DNA from: Aliiroseovarius sediminilitoris
Lineage (GTDB): Bacteria; Pseudomonadota; Alphaproteobacteria; Rhodobacterales; Rhodobacteraceae
Direction: 5' to 3'
NCBI RefSeq assembly: GCF_900109955.1
Contig: NZ_FOJB01000001.1
Coordinates: 1,488,001 to 1,552,000, forward strand
DNA: 64,000 nucleotides
Shown here piece by piece: positions 53,757 through 62,901 of this stretch (position 1 is its first letter; every line of letters starts with the position of its first letter). Made by a program: the position numbers and the translations under genes. The notes under the pieces were generated by a model. The model did not search any database, was not told where the DNA came from, and worked only from the letters and a program-made list of their open reading frames with translations.

Positions 53757-54940
53757 GCGGTTTCCAGTTGCAGTTGGGTGGCGTGTTGGATGATCCGTGT
53801 GCAGGCTGTGTCGAACGCGTCGTCATCGACGGTCAGCGCGATGCGCACCCACCCTTCCAGCGTGGTGCCAAAAGACGACCCCGGCATGACGGCGACACCC
53901 GCATGATCCAGCAAATGCAACGCATAGTCATGGCCGTTCAACCCGGTCGAGGACACATCGATCAGCGCAAACATGCCGGCTTGCGGTTGGTGCACTTTCA
54001 GATTGCAGCCTTGGCTTAGCCGGTGCTCAAGATGACGGGCGCGTGCGGCGAAACGGGTGCGCATCCCGTCCGCCACTTCCGATCCGTCGCACACGGCTTG
54101 CTCGGTCATGTCCGCGATGAAAGGCTGGTTGCCGAACAGCATGGTTTCCGACAGCGGCAACAGCGCCTCGGTAAAGGCTTGGGGGCCGATACACCAACCG
54201 CTGCGAAACCCCGGTGCCGCGTGCGATTTCGAGATCGAAGACACCACGATCACCCGATCCTCAAGATGCGGGCGTGACAGGGGCGAGATGAAGGTTTCAC
54301 CGTCGAAGATCAGGTCTTCATACACCTCGTCCGAGATGATCCACAGGTCATGCTCCAGGGCCAGCTTGCCAATCGCGTCAATGTCGTCGGCGGTCAGGAT
54401 CGACCCGGTGGGGTTGTGTGGCGTCGTCAGCAGGATGGCACGGGTTCTGGGTGTGATACGGGCGGCAAGGTCATCTGCGGCCAGCCGAAACCCGTTTTCG
54501 GGGTGCAGTGGCACGGGCACCATATCGGCACCGCTGGCGCGGATCACGCCTTCATAGGTTGCATACATCGGATCGCCCACCAAAACGTCGCACCCGGTGT
54601 CGGCAATGCCCATAAACACGGCAAACAGCGCGGTTTGCGTGCCGGGAAAGCACATCACCTGATCGGCGTTGATCGCGCGGCCCGTTCGTTGCGAATAACG
54701 CTCGGACAGGGCGGCCCGCAACTTCGGCTCCCCCCGCCCATCGGAATACCCCGTGCGACCGGCGTGCATCGCCGCCGTTGCCGCTTCGATCAAAGCCGGC
54801 GGGGTGGGGACGTCCGGTTCGCCAATTGTCAGTTCGATGATGTCACGTCCCTGCGCGCGCAGGGCTTTCGCCTTGACGTGAACCTCCCACTTCGCGCCAC
54901 CCAATCCTGCGAGGCGCTGGATGATATCTGCATGTCTCAT
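53753..54940 (-). CDS. aruH: Aminotransferase, probable arginine:pyruvate transaminase (AruH)
   Basis: A 395-residue fold-type I PLP enzyme. The blocks ELTIGEPDVPTPP, TTPHNPTG, SDEVYEDLIFDG and SSISKSHAAPGFRSGW (the Schiff-base Lys) are typical of class I/II aminotransferases. With aruI next to it in an operon, transfer of the amino group of arginine to pyruvate is the likely reaction, as in the Pseudomonas arginine-transaminase route. ATG 54940 overlaps the upstream TetR stop (ATGA). A broader basic-amino-acid aminotransferase is possible. Confidence 0.78.
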   Translation of the reverse strand: MRHADIIQRLAGLGGAKWEVHVKAKALRAQGRDIIELTIGEPDVPTPPALIEAATAAMHAGRTGYSDGRGEPKLRAALSERYSQRTGRAINADQVMCFPGTQTALFAVFMGIADTGCDVLVGDPMYATYEGVIRASGADMVPVPLHPENGFRLAADDLAARITPRTRAILLTTPHNPTGSILTADDIDAIGKLALEHDLWIISDEVYEDLIFDGETFISPLSRPHLEDRVIVVSSISKSHAAPGFRSGWCIGPQAFTEALLPLSETMLFGNQPFIADMTEQAVCDGSEVADGMRTRFAARARHLEHRLSQGCNLKVHQPQAGMFALIDVSSTGLNGHDYALHLLDHAGVAVMPGSSFGTTLEGWVRIALTVDDDAFDTACTRIIQHATQLQLETA

Positions 54941-55584
54941 GACGGGTTTCCTGTTTCCTGCAAATCAATTCCGATGATCGCGCCGACCGATTGCAGCCCG
55001 ATTTTGGGCAGCTCTCCCGGTTCAAACGCATTTGGCAGCGCGCCGCCTTCCATCCAAAGCCCGTCAATCACCGCGTTACAGGCAATCGCCAGATGTCTCA
55101 ACCGGGCGGGGGGTGCGACCAATTCCGCCTCGGCCAATGCGTCGGCAATCAACCCTTCCAGCCGGTCGCGGAAATCGTGATAGGTCTGTTCGTGGATCTG
55201 CCGCATCCGGGGGTCTTCGCGCACCTTATTCAGAAAACTCGCCCACAGGGACACAGAGGCCGGATCGACCACCGGTGGGTTCAAACCCGCCGCCACGAAG
55301 GCCGCCAACCGCACACTGGCCGTCGCGCCATCGGGCACGTTTGGCGCGGCGGTCAGATTTGTCATATGGCTCATGTGAAACGCATAGGCGGCGGATATCA
55401 GGTCTTCCTTTGACGAGAAATAGTGCCGGATCAGACCCTGCGTGACATCCGCCCGTTCCGCGATCGCGCGCACTGTCGCCCCCCGCACGCCACGCTCGGC
55501 GATCAGGGCAAGGGCGGCCAGGATCAACGCTTCTTTGCGTTGCTCGGCAGGTTCGCGCCTGAACTTGGGATGGCTTTGTGTCAC
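54937..55584 (-). CDS. TetR/BetI-like regulator of the arginine operon
   Basis: A 215-residue regulator with a helix-turn-helix at about residues 15-60 (EALILAALALIAERG, AERADVTQGLIRHYFSSKEDLI), closest by eye to the BetI group. It starts at GTG 55584; a weak AGGT precedes it. First gene of the minus-strand arginine operon and divergent from the ABC transporter, so it probably controls both. Palindromes at 55585-55596 and 55604-55623 are candidate binding sites. Confidence 0.85.
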   Translation of the reverse strand: MTQSHPKFRREPAEQRKEALILAALALIAERGVRGATVRAIAERADVTQGLIRHYFSSKEDLISAAYAFHMSHMTNLTAAPNVPDGATASVRLAAFVAAGLNPPVVDPASVSLWASFLNKVREDPRMRQIHEQTYHDFRDRLEGLIADALAEAELVAPPARLRHLAIACNAVIDGLWMEGGALPNAFEPGELPKIGLQSVGAIIGIDLQETGNPS

Positions 55585-55623
55585 CTGAGATCTCAGCCTT
55601 GCTAATTATACGCTTGCATAATT
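55585..55623. promoter_or_regulatory. Palindromes in the divergent arginine control region
   Basis: CTGAGATCTCAG (55585-55596) is a perfect 12-bp palindrome, and AATTAT (55604-55609) with ATAATT (55618-55623) is an inverted repeat around 8 bases. They lie in the 80-base gap between the TetR start and the ABC gene start, the expected place for TetR binding. Confidence 0.55.
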
Positions 55624-55664
55624 GCGGAAATCGCGGCTTACTACAAGCCGGAAATCGGGGAACG

Positions 55665-56468
55665 ATGATGGCGATGCCGGATATGACGGCCAGAGAAGTA
55701 CAGGCACCAGCCGAAGACACCGAGGCCATTCGGGTGACAGATCTGCACAAGTCCTTTGGGACGCTTGAGGTGCTGAAAGGTGTTTCGCTGACTGCCCACA
55801 AGGGCGATGTCGTGGCGATTATCGGCGGCAGCGGGTCGGGCAAATCGACCTTCCTGCGCTGTATCAACTTTCTGGAAACCCCAAGCTCCGGTCAGATTGT
55901 CATCAGTGGGGAAGAGGTCGTGATGCGTCCCGACGGCACCCCCGTCAAGCGGCGCCAGATCGAACGTATCCGCACGCGTCTGGGCATGGTGTTTCAGGCC
56001 TTCAACCTGTGGACCCACCGCACGCTTCTGGAAAACGTGATCGAAGTGCCGGTGCATGTGTTGAAAGTGCCGCGCGACAAGGCGATTGAACGCGCGAAAG
56101 AGCTGCTGGAGCGGGTCGGGCTGGGCGACAAGGCGGACACGTTCCCGTCATACCTGTCCGGTGGGCAGCAACAGCGGGCCGCGATTGCCCGCGCGCTGGC
56201 CGTCGATCCAAGTGTTATGCTGTTTGACGAACCCACCAGCGCACTGGACCCGGAACTGGTCGGCGAGGTTCTGACTGTGATCCGCGATCTGGCGGCCGAA
56301 GGGCGCACGATGCTTCTGGTCACGCACGAGATGAAGTTTGCCCGCGAAGTGGCAACGCATGTCGTGTATCTTTTTGAAGGACGGATTGAAGAGGAAGGCC
56401 CCCCGGCCGAAGTCTTCGGCAATCCGAAATCCGCACGGCTGCAACAATTCCTGAAAACAGTCGGCTAA
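55665..56468 (+). CDS. Polar amino-acid ABC transporter, ATP-binding protein
   Basis: A 267-residue ATPase of the HisP/GlnQ type. Walker A GGSGSGKST is near residues 55-63, the signature LSGGQQQR near 164, and Walker B VMLFDEPTS near 184. The HAR-like insert FQAFNLWTHRTLLENV is typical of amino-acid importers. ATG 55665 follows CGGGGA; further ATGs at 55668 and 55674 are possible. It is the first gene of a four-gene importer divergent from the arginine operon, so arginine or another basic amino acid is the probable substrate. Confidence 0.92.
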   Translation: MMAMPDMTAREVQAPAEDTEAIRVTDLHKSFGTLEVLKGVSLTAHKGDVVAIIGGSGSGKSTFLRCINFLETPSSGQIVISGEEVVMRPDGTPVKRRQIERIRTRLGMVFQAFNLWTHRTLLENVIEVPVHVLKVPRDKAIERAKELLERVGLGDKADTFPSYLSGGQQQRAAIARALAVDPSVMLFDEPTSALDPELVGEVLTVIRDLAAEGRTMLLVTHEMKFAREVATHVVYLFEGRIEEEGPPAEVFGNPKSARLQQFLKTVG

Positions 56469-56500
56469 TAACCATGAAACCAACCAACGGGAGACGACAC

Positions 56501-57274
56501 ATGAAACTCAAGACATTGCTGGCCGCTGGCCTGGCCTCGACCTTGCTGGCCGCTGGTGCTGCATCCGCCCAAGAGGTCAAGATCGGCATCGCCGCAGAAC
56601 CCTATCCGCCCTTCGCCTCGCTTGATGCGTCCGGCAACTGGGTCGGCTGGGAAGTCGAAATCATCGGTGCGGTTTGCGCTGCCGCCGAGCTGGATTGCGT
56701 GATCACACCCGTGGCGTGGGACGGGATCATCCCGTCGCTGACCGGACAGCAGATCGACGCAATCATGGCGTCCATGTCGATCACCGAAGAACGCATGAAA
56801 ACCATTGATTTCAGCGATCCTTACTACAACACGCCTGCCGTGATCGTGGCGGACAAGTCGATGGACATCGAGCCGACACCGGAATCGCTTGCCGGCAAGA
56901 TCGTTGGTATTCAGGCGTCGACCATCCACCAGACCTATGCCAACACCTATTTCGGGGATGCCGCCGAAATCCGGGTCTATCAGACCCAGGACGAGGCCAA
57001 TCAGGATCTTGTTGCAGGCCGGATTGATGCCACGCAGGCTGACAGCATTGCCATGGCGGATTTCGTCAACTCTGACGCCGGTCAATGCTGTGAAATCAAA
57101 GGCGCAGTTGCCAATGATGAAGCCATCCTGGGCAAAGGCGTGGGCGCCGGCGTGCGCAAGGGTGACGATGCGCTGCGTGAAAGCCTGAACGCCGGGATCG
57201 CGGCTATCCTTGCCGATGGTACCCATGCCGAGATCACGTCGCGTTACTTCACGACCAGCATCTATAGCGAGTAA
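56501..57274 (+). CDS. Amino-acid ABC transporter substrate-binding protein
   Basis: A 257-residue periplasmic protein of the HisJ/ArgT family. Residues 1-22 are a signal peptide ending ASA before QEVKIG. The fold markers EPYPPFASLDASGNWVGWEVE, MASMSITEERMKTIDFSDPYY and a GIQASTIHQTYAN hinge block are present. ATG 56501 is set by GGGAGA at 56490-56495; an earlier in-frame ATG at 56474 is unlikely. The neighbouring AruH/AruI and DDAH genes point to arginine, citrulline or methylarginine as ligand. Confidence 0.92.
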   Translation: MKLKTLLAAGLASTLLAAGAASAQEVKIGIAAEPYPPFASLDASGNWVGWEVEIIGAVCAAAELDCVITPVAWDGIIPSLTGQQIDAIMASMSITEERMKTIDFSDPYYNTPAVIVADKSMDIEPTPESLAGKIVGIQASTIHQTYANTYFGDAAEIRVYQTQDEANQDLVAGRIDATQADSIAMADFVNSDAGQCCEIKGAVANDEAILGKGVGAGVRKGDDALRESLNAGIAAILADGTHAEITSRYFTTSIYSE

Positions 57275-57282
57275 GCCCTGCC

Positions 57283-58035
57283 TTGGAACTGATCCTCGAC
57301 TCGCTGGGCCTGGCCAAAAGCGCAGAATTGTTGTCGCTCAGCCCTCCGGGGTGGGGCGGCAACCTTCTGCGGGGCCTGGCCAATTCGCTACAGATCGCCT
57401 TTGGGGCGTTCGGGTTCGGATTGGTGATCGGGCTGTTTGGCGCGTCGGGCAAACTCTATGGCGGGGTGGTCGTTCGTGATCTCCTCGCCATTTACACGAC
57501 GGTGATCCGGGCGGTGCCCGAGTTGGTGTTGATCCTGATCCTTTATTACGTTGGCACGGACCTGATCAATCAGGCCTCCAGCGCGTTGGGATATGGCCGC
57601 GTTGAAATCAGCGGGGTGGTGGCCGGGATCTGGGTCTTGGGCATCGTCCAGGGGGCTTATGCGACCGAGGTGCTGCGCGGTGCCATTCAAGCGATTCCGC
57701 ATGGGCAGATCGAGGCCGCGCGGGCCTTTGGTATGCCGCCCTTTATGCTGATGCGCCGGGTGACAATCCCGGCGATGATGTCTTTTGCCACGCCCGGACT
57801 GGCCAACCTTTGGCTGATCGCCACCAAGGACACCGCGCTTCTGGCCATTGTGGGCTTTAGCGAGTTGACGTTGGAGACGCGACAGGCGGCGTCCAGCACC
57901 CGCGCCTATTTCACCTTTTTTCTGGCGGCAGGCGCACTTTACATGATCGTGACCCTGTTTTCCGGCGCGATCTTTGCGCGGATCGAAAAATGGGCGCGCC
58001 GTGGTCAGCCCTCGTTGCGGGGGGCGGGAAAATGA
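57283..58035 (+). CDS. Amino-acid ABC transporter permease (HisQ-like)
   Basis: A 250-residue membrane protein with five to six hydrophobic segments. The EAA loop is visible as EAARAFGMPPFMLMRRVTIPAM, and GVVAGIWVLGIVQGAYATEVLRGAI precedes it, as in HisQ/ArtQ. The only plausible start is TTG 57283, eight bases after the binding-protein stop. Its end overlaps the second permease in ATGA. The two permeases form the membrane pair of a HisQMP-type importer. Confidence 0.88.
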   Translation: MELILDSLGLAKSAELLSLSPPGWGGNLLRGLANSLQIAFGAFGFGLVIGLFGASGKLYGGVVVRDLLAIYTTVIRAVPELVLILILYYVGTDLINQASSALGYGRVEISGVVAGIWVLGIVQGAYATEVLRGAIQAIPHGQIEAARAFGMPPFMLMRRVTIPAMMSFATPGLANLWLIATKDTALLAIVGFSELTLETRQAASSTRAYFTFFLAAGALYMIVTLFSGAIFARIEKWARRGQPSLRGAGK

Positions 58036-58808
58036 CGGGATGGCGCAGCCTGATGCAGCCGCACAGAATTGTGCTGATGGCACTGTTTGCCGGGTTGGTG
58101 ATCTGGTGCGCGGTTTCGCTGCGCTGGGACTGGATCCCGGAGTACGCACCGTTGGCCGTTGAAGGCGCGTGGCGGACGATCTGGATCCTGGTCGTGACCA
58201 CCGTTGCCGGATTTCTTCTGGCCATCCCCTTGGGCCTCGCGCAGGCGGTTGGGCCATGGTATCTGTCCGCGCCCGCCAAGACCTTTTGCACCATCATTCG
58301 CGGAACACCGCTTCTGTTGCAAATCTGGCTGCTTTATTACGGGTTGGGGTCGCTGTTCCCGCAAATCCCGTGGATCCGTGGCAGCGAGCTGTGGCCTTAT
58401 CTGCGTCAGGCCTGGCCCTATGCGGTGCTGGCGCTGACCCTGTCTTACGCAGGCTATGAAGGCGAGGTGATGCGCGGCGCGTTTGCGGGCGTCAACAAGG
58501 GGCAGTTGGAAGCCGCCAACGCCTTCGGGATGCCGCGTTTCACCATGTTTCGTCGGATCTGGCTGCCGCAGGCGATCCGCAATGTCCTGCCCACATTGGG
58601 CGGAGAGACCATCCTGCAACTGAAAGCCACGCCACTGGTCGCAACGATCACGGTGGTCGAGATTTATTCAGTCTCGTCCCGTGTGCGGTCGGACACGTTC
58701 ATCGTTTACGAGCCTTTGCTGCTGCTGGCGGTGTTTTACATGATCATCGCCGGGATCATCGCGCTGTTGTTTCGGCGGTTCGAACTCAAGACCGGCAGTC
58801 GGGCTTAG
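58032..58808 (+). CDS. Amino-acid ABC transporter permease (HisM-like)
   Basis: A 258-residue permease with five hydrophobic segments. The EAA loop reads EAANAFGMPRFTMFRRIWLPQA, and GTPLLLQIWLLYYGLG is the conserved early segment of this group. ATG 58032 overlaps the previous stop. Its TAG at 58806-58808 overlaps the hydrolase stop on the other strand. With the ATPase and binding protein it completes the importer. Confidence 0.9.
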   Translation: MTGWRSLMQPHRIVLMALFAGLVIWCAVSLRWDWIPEYAPLAVEGAWRTIWILVVTTVAGFLLAIPLGLAQAVGPWYLSAPAKTFCTIIRGTPLLLQIWLLYYGLGSLFPQIPWIRGSELWPYLRQAWPYAVLALTLSYAGYEGEVMRGAFAGVNKGQLEAANAFGMPRFTMFRRIWLPQAIRNVLPTLGGETILQLKATPLVATITVVEIYSVSSRVRSDTFIVYEPLLLLAVFYMIIAGIIALLFRRFELKTGSRA

Positions 58809-59719
58809 ACGCGGATTGCAGCCAGTGCTTCCAAGGCATTGTCCAAAACTTCAGCGTTGTTGGCGTCCATCATCATCATGTGGCTGTTGCCGGGTGTAAA
58901 CGCGGACACACCAAGGAAACGCACAGTCTCCGCAGCCTGCGCAAACCGTTCCCAGCCGCGCGCGCGTGTCTGCCAGTCCGGGTTGGTATCAAGGAAATCA
59001 CCGGCGCAGATCACGATGGGTTGCTTGGATGCGTGGTCCGCGTCACCCGGCAGGCTGGAGGGTTCAATCGCGATGATCCCCTCGAACAGGTCCGGGGCCG
59101 TGGACCGCGCGTCAAATGTGACCTCGGCCCCCTGGCTATGGCAGATGACCATCGCCGGACCTGTCCGGTTCAACACCGCCAGAAGGGCTGCGGATTGAAG
59201 CGAGGTGGTGCCCAACCAGCGCGGCACGAAGCACCGGGCGAATGCTTCGAACTGGTTCACCGGAAAAAGCTGTCCGGGGAAGGGGGTGCGCGTGGCAAAG
59301 CCGCTGGGGGGACCGATGCGGAACAAGGTCCACGCCTCGTCCAGACTGCGCAGGAAGGGATCGCCCTCCCACAGTCCCGGTGCAAACCCCGCGCGTCCCC
59401 GTTCGACATTGTCGACCACATGCACCTCGTATCCGCGCGCAAGCAGCAGGTGCAGCCATCCCGGTCGCCCGTCCGGCGTGGTCTCCCAACAACTGCCCGA
59501 CAGGCCGCCACCATGGACCAGCACCACCGGCGGGCCGGGGCAGCGGTCTTGTGGCACGAAATACTGAACATAGGCGTGTTCGACGGCGAAATATCCGCGC
59601 GGATCGACGGTGAAGGACACGCTGCGGGTAAACTGCACCTCGCGCGGGGTGCCTTCGGTCACGTGCCGCAGACGCCCGCCCACGGTGTAAGAGCCGAAAT
59701 CTTTCAGGGCGTAGCTCAC
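58805..59719 (-). CDS. Alpha/beta hydrolase
   Basis: A 304-residue hydrolase. VVLVHGGGLSGSCWE carries the oxyanion HGGG, the nucleophile elbow is CHSQGA, and the C-terminal His is in PGNSHMMMMD. The family includes esterases and lipases with a hydrophobic substrate. GTG 59719 is chosen because AAGGA (59727-59731 on the minus strand) lies seven bases before it; ATG 59758 upstream has no such site. It is the last gene of the TRAP operon, so it may act on the imported compound. Confidence 0.8.
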   Translation of the reverse strand: MSYALKDFGSYTVGGRLRHVTEGTPREVQFTRSVSFTVDPRGYFAVEHAYVQYFVPQDRCPGPPVVLVHGGGLSGSCWETTPDGRPGWLHLLLARGYEVHVVDNVERGRAGFAPGLWEGDPFLRSLDEAWTLFRIGPPSGFATRTPFPGQLFPVNQFEAFARCFVPRWLGTTSLQSAALLAVLNRTGPAMVICHSQGAEVTFDARSTAPDLFEGIIAIEPSSLPGDADHASKQPIVICAGDFLDTNPDWQTRARGWERFAQAAETVRFLGVSAFTPGNSHMMMMDANNAEVLDNALEALAAIRV

Positions 59720-59781
59720 GGTGCGGTCCTTGGGATGTGCCAAGCGCCGCGCCACCATGATCGGGGGCGCGGCCCGTCGGG

Positions 59782-60801
59782 TCAGTTGAGGTCGGTCAGA
59801 TCCTGATATTCGCGATAATCGGCTGCATAGGCGCGGTAGCTGTCGATCACCCGCTTGAACATCTCGTCCTCGGCGGATTTCTCGGCATAGACCTCGTCGG
59901 CAGCAGCGCGCAGAGCATCCATCACGCTGTCTGGCAGGCGTGCGACATTCACACCATTGGCGCGGAAGCCCTCCAACACCTCGCTTTGCGCGCCAGCGGC
60001 GGACCCCAGTGCATACAGGTTGGCATCGGCACAGGACACTTCGATTGCGGTGCGCTGGCTGTCGGTCAACCCATCCCATTTATCCTTGTTCATGTAAAAC
60101 TCGATAAAGCCCGCCGGTTGGTGCCAGCCGGGGAAATAATAGTTCTTCGCCACCTTGTCGAAGCCCAGAAGTTTATCGACCAGCGGGAAACTTAACTCGG
60201 TCGCGTCCAGCCGTCCGGTTTCCAGTGATGTGGAAATCTCACCGGTGGGCAGGGACATGGCATTGGCCCCCAGTTTGGCCAGGATGTCGCCGCCCAGCCC
60301 GCCGATGCGGATGTTCAGCCCTTGCAGGTCTTCGGGTGTGTTGATCTCTTTCGTGTACCAGCCGCCCGCTTCGGACAGGATCACGCCGCAGGCCATGGGC
60401 ACGAGGTTGTAGGGGGCATAAATCTCGCGCCACAGCTCAAGCCCGCCGCCATGCTGCAACCAGCTGATATAGGACAGCGGATCGCCCCCGAATGGCACCG
60501 ACCCGAACAGCGCGGCGGCTGGTTCCTTGCCGCTGGCGTAGGCGGCAAACGACCAGCCTGCATCAATTGCGCCGACGCTGACATTGTCGAAAATCTCGAA
60601 CGGCGGAGACATCTCACCGGCCAGAAGATACTTGAACTCGACCTCGCCTCCGGTCAGGGCCGAGACATTCGCCACGAACCGTTTGGCGGTCGGGTCCAGC
60701 ACTGGCAAGCCGCCAAAGGCGCTTTGCAGGTTGAATGTCTCGGCCGTTGCGCTTGATGCGACAAGGGTGGCGACGGTGGCCAGCATGTAGGTCGTTTTCA
60801 T
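59782..60801 (-). CDS. TRAP transporter substrate-binding protein, DctP type (TakP-like)
   Basis: A 339-residue periplasmic protein. Residues 1-20 are a signal peptide ending SATA. IRIGGLGGDILAKLGANAMSLP and the nearby TGEISTSLETGRLDATEL, then FPGWHQPAGFIEFYMNKDKW, match the TakP-like branch that binds 2-oxoacids; the arginine of the IRIGG block would bind the carboxylate. ATG 60801 is preceded by GGGAGGA. It precedes the hydrolase and follows dctM. The ligand is probably a carboxylate but cannot be named. Confidence 0.87.
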   Translation of the reverse strand: MKTTYMLATVATLVASSATAETFNLQSAFGGLPVLDPTAKRFVANVSALTGGEVEFKYLLAGEMSPPFEIFDNVSVGAIDAGWSFAAYASGKEPAAALFGSVPFGGDPLSYISWLQHGGGLELWREIYAPYNLVPMACGVILSEAGGWYTKEINTPEDLQGLNIRIGGLGGDILAKLGANAMSLPTGEISTSLETGRLDATELSFPLVDKLLGFDKVAKNYYFPGWHQPAGFIEFYMNKDKWDGLTDSQRTAIEVSCADANLYALGSAAGAQSEVLEGFRANGVNVARLPDSVMDALRAAADEVYAEKSAEDEMFKRVIDSYRAYAADYREYQDLTDLN

Positions 60802-60814
60802 AAGGGTCCTCCCA

Positions 60815-62128
60815 TTAATATGACGTCAGGCCGGTGATCAAACCGGGAAACAGGATCAGCAGCACCAGCACCAGCACCTGCAATGCGATGAAGGGCAGGA
60901 CGCCGCGATAGATTTGCGGTGTCGTCAACGCCTCGCCCGCCGCGCCGCGCAGATAGAACAGCGAAAAGCCAAACGGCGGGGTCAGAAACGAGGTTTGCAG
61001 GTTTACAGCGACCAAAATACCGAACCAGATCAGAAGTGTATCGCCCGTCAGCCCATTACCGAAATCCAGCCCCGCCACGATGGGCGCAAAGATGGGCATG
61101 AGGATAAGCGTTATTTCCAGCCAGTCCAGCACGAAGCCCAGAAGGAAGATCGCGGCCATCACCACTGCCAGAACCGTGTAGGGTCCGGTGCCGAAGGCGG
61201 TGATGCCCGCTTCGACCAGATCATCACCGCCGATGCCTTTGAACACGGCGGAAAAGCAGGTGGCGCCAATCATCACGAACAGCACAACTGAAGTGGTGGT
61301 GACGGTGCGGCTGGCGGCCTCCATCAGCATGGCGAAGCTGAACTTGCGGTATAGCACGGTGATCAGGACCGCGCCGAATGCGCCAAGGCCGCTGGCCTCG
61401 GTCGGGGTGGCCAGCCCCGCGACGATCGAGCCGAGGACCGATATGACCAGCCCCAGAAGCGGCGCGAGGTCAAAGATCAGACGCAGCAATGAGATGCGGG
61501 TCTGCCGGGGTTGCGCGGGCAACCCCCGCGCGCGCCAGATGATGTAGGCGCCATAGGCCAGCACCAGCAAAAGACCCGGCCCGATGGCCCCAGCAAACAT
61601 GTCAGGCACCGGGGTTTGCAACTGGTCGCCCAGCACGATCAGCATGACCGAGGGTGGGATCAGGATGGCCAATGTGCCGGATGCCGCGATCAACCCCGCC
61701 GAGGTTGGCTTGTCATAGCCGACTTCCTCTAACCGGGGCAGGGCGAGCAGGGCCAACAGCACAACCGACGCGCCGACAATGCCGGATGAGGCCGCCAGCA
61801 AGACCCCGATCACGAGGACCGAAAACCCCATACCTGCCGCACTGCCGCCCAAGGCCCGCTGCGCGGCCTTCAGCGAGCGTTCGGCGGCGCCCGAAATTTC
61901 CAGGATCAGCCCCATGAAGATGAACATAGGCACCGCGACCAGTAGCCAGTTGGACAGGACATTGGCGTAAATCCGGCTGATCAGCAGGTTGAAATAGGCA
62001 ATCGGCAGGTCGGACAGAAGGATGAACAACGCGGCGGACCCTGCCAGCACCATGCCGACGCGATAACCGGCGAAGATCGCCGTCAGGGTCAGACCCGCCA
62101 TCGCGAGGGGCAGAAAACTGTCGATCAT
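60815..62128 (-). CDS. TRAP transporter large permease, DctM type
   Basis: A 437-residue protein with 12 or more membrane segments. ILIPPSVMLIVLGDQ and the C-terminal NLQTSFLTPPFGFSLFYLRG are family signatures. ATG 62128 is preferred over earlier in-frame starts that lie inside dctQ; it overlaps the dctQ stop. The large subunit carries substrate across the membrane with Na+. Confidence 0.9.
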   Translation of the reverse strand: MIDSFLPLAMAGLTLTAIFAGYRVGMVLAGSAALFILLSDLPIAYFNLLISRIYANVLSNWLLVAVPMFIFMGLILEISGAAERSLKAAQRALGGSAAGMGFSVLVIGVLLAASSGIVGASVVLLALLALPRLEEVGYDKPTSAGLIAASGTLAILIPPSVMLIVLGDQLQTPVPDMFAGAIGPGLLLVLAYGAYIIWRARGLPAQPRQTRISLLRLIFDLAPLLGLVISVLGSIVAGLATPTEASGLGAFGAVLITVLYRKFSFAMLMEAASRTVTTTSVVLFVMIGATCFSAVFKGIGGDDLVEAGITAFGTGPYTVLAVVMAAIFLLGFVLDWLEITLILMPIFAPIVAGLDFGNGLTGDTLLIWFGILVAVNLQTSFLTPPFGFSLFYLRGAAGEALTTPQIYRGVLPFIALQVLVLVLLILFPGLITGLTSY

Positions 62129-62664
62129 CTGCTGGCCCGGATCAGGCGGATGGTTTCGATCAGGATCGCCACGGCCAACAGCGTCAATCCGAGCGGCAGC
62201 ACCGCCTTGATCAGCCAAAGGTCGTTCAACCCGCCATTGCGCCCACCTTCATCCGATGCCCATGCGCGCATCATGAAGGACCATGCGGCGGGAAGCCCCA
62301 AGGCGAAGAACGGCACTGCGAAGATCAGGTTGCCCACCAGATCAATGCGCGCTTTCGTCCGGTTGCTGCGGTTTTGGTACAGGAAATCCACCCGCACATG
62401 CTTGTTTGCCTGCCAGACAAGCCCGGCGGGGATCAGCCCTATGATGACCAGCAGATGCCATTGGATATCGAGCAGAGAGTTCAGCGTGATGGCCTTTCCC
62501 AACAGGGGCACGGCCCTCATGAAGCTCAGGATCGGGTTGATGTCGAATGTGCTGAACACCACCTGCACAACAATCCCGCTCATCATCGCGATCAACGCGA
62601 TGGCCAAGGCCTTCATCATGGCTGACTTCAGACGTTCCAACAGGCTCCCCCCAACTTGGGTCAC
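62125..62664 (-). CDS. TRAP transporter small permease, DctQ type
   Basis: A 179-residue protein with four membrane segments. The motif QWHLLVIIGLIPAGLVWQANKHVRVDFLYQN is the typical central block of DctQ. The GTG at 62664 gives a 16-residue polar start; an internal ATG at about 62619 is an alternative, and neither has a strong binding site. It is the first gene of the dctQ-dctM-dctP-hydrolase operon, divergent from the PiT gene. Confidence 0.85.
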   Translation of the reverse strand: MTQVGGSLLERLKSAMMKALAIALIAMMSGIVVQVVFSTFDINPILSFMRAVPLLGKAITLNSLLDIQWHLLVIIGLIPAGLVWQANKHVRVDFLYQNRSNRTKARIDLVGNLIFAVPFFALGLPAAWSFMMRAWASDEGGRNGGLNDLWLIKAVLPLGLTLLAVAILIETIRLIRASR

Positions 62665-62901
62665 AGGGAACGATAAATTTTCAGAAGGCGCAATGCCAGC
62701 CTGCGGAACTGTTGGGTCGAATGGAGCAGGCGTACCGAGAGAGCGTCACAATTATAGAACAGGCAGCGCAATAAGGGGCTGTCAATGATCCACCTCAGTT
62801 TGACCTGCGCTGGCGCGTGCAAATTTCACTGTGGCACAGCACCTTCCGCAACCTTTGGGCGCGCGGCATGGGCAAGTGTGCGCTTCTCGGATGGGGGTCC
62901 C

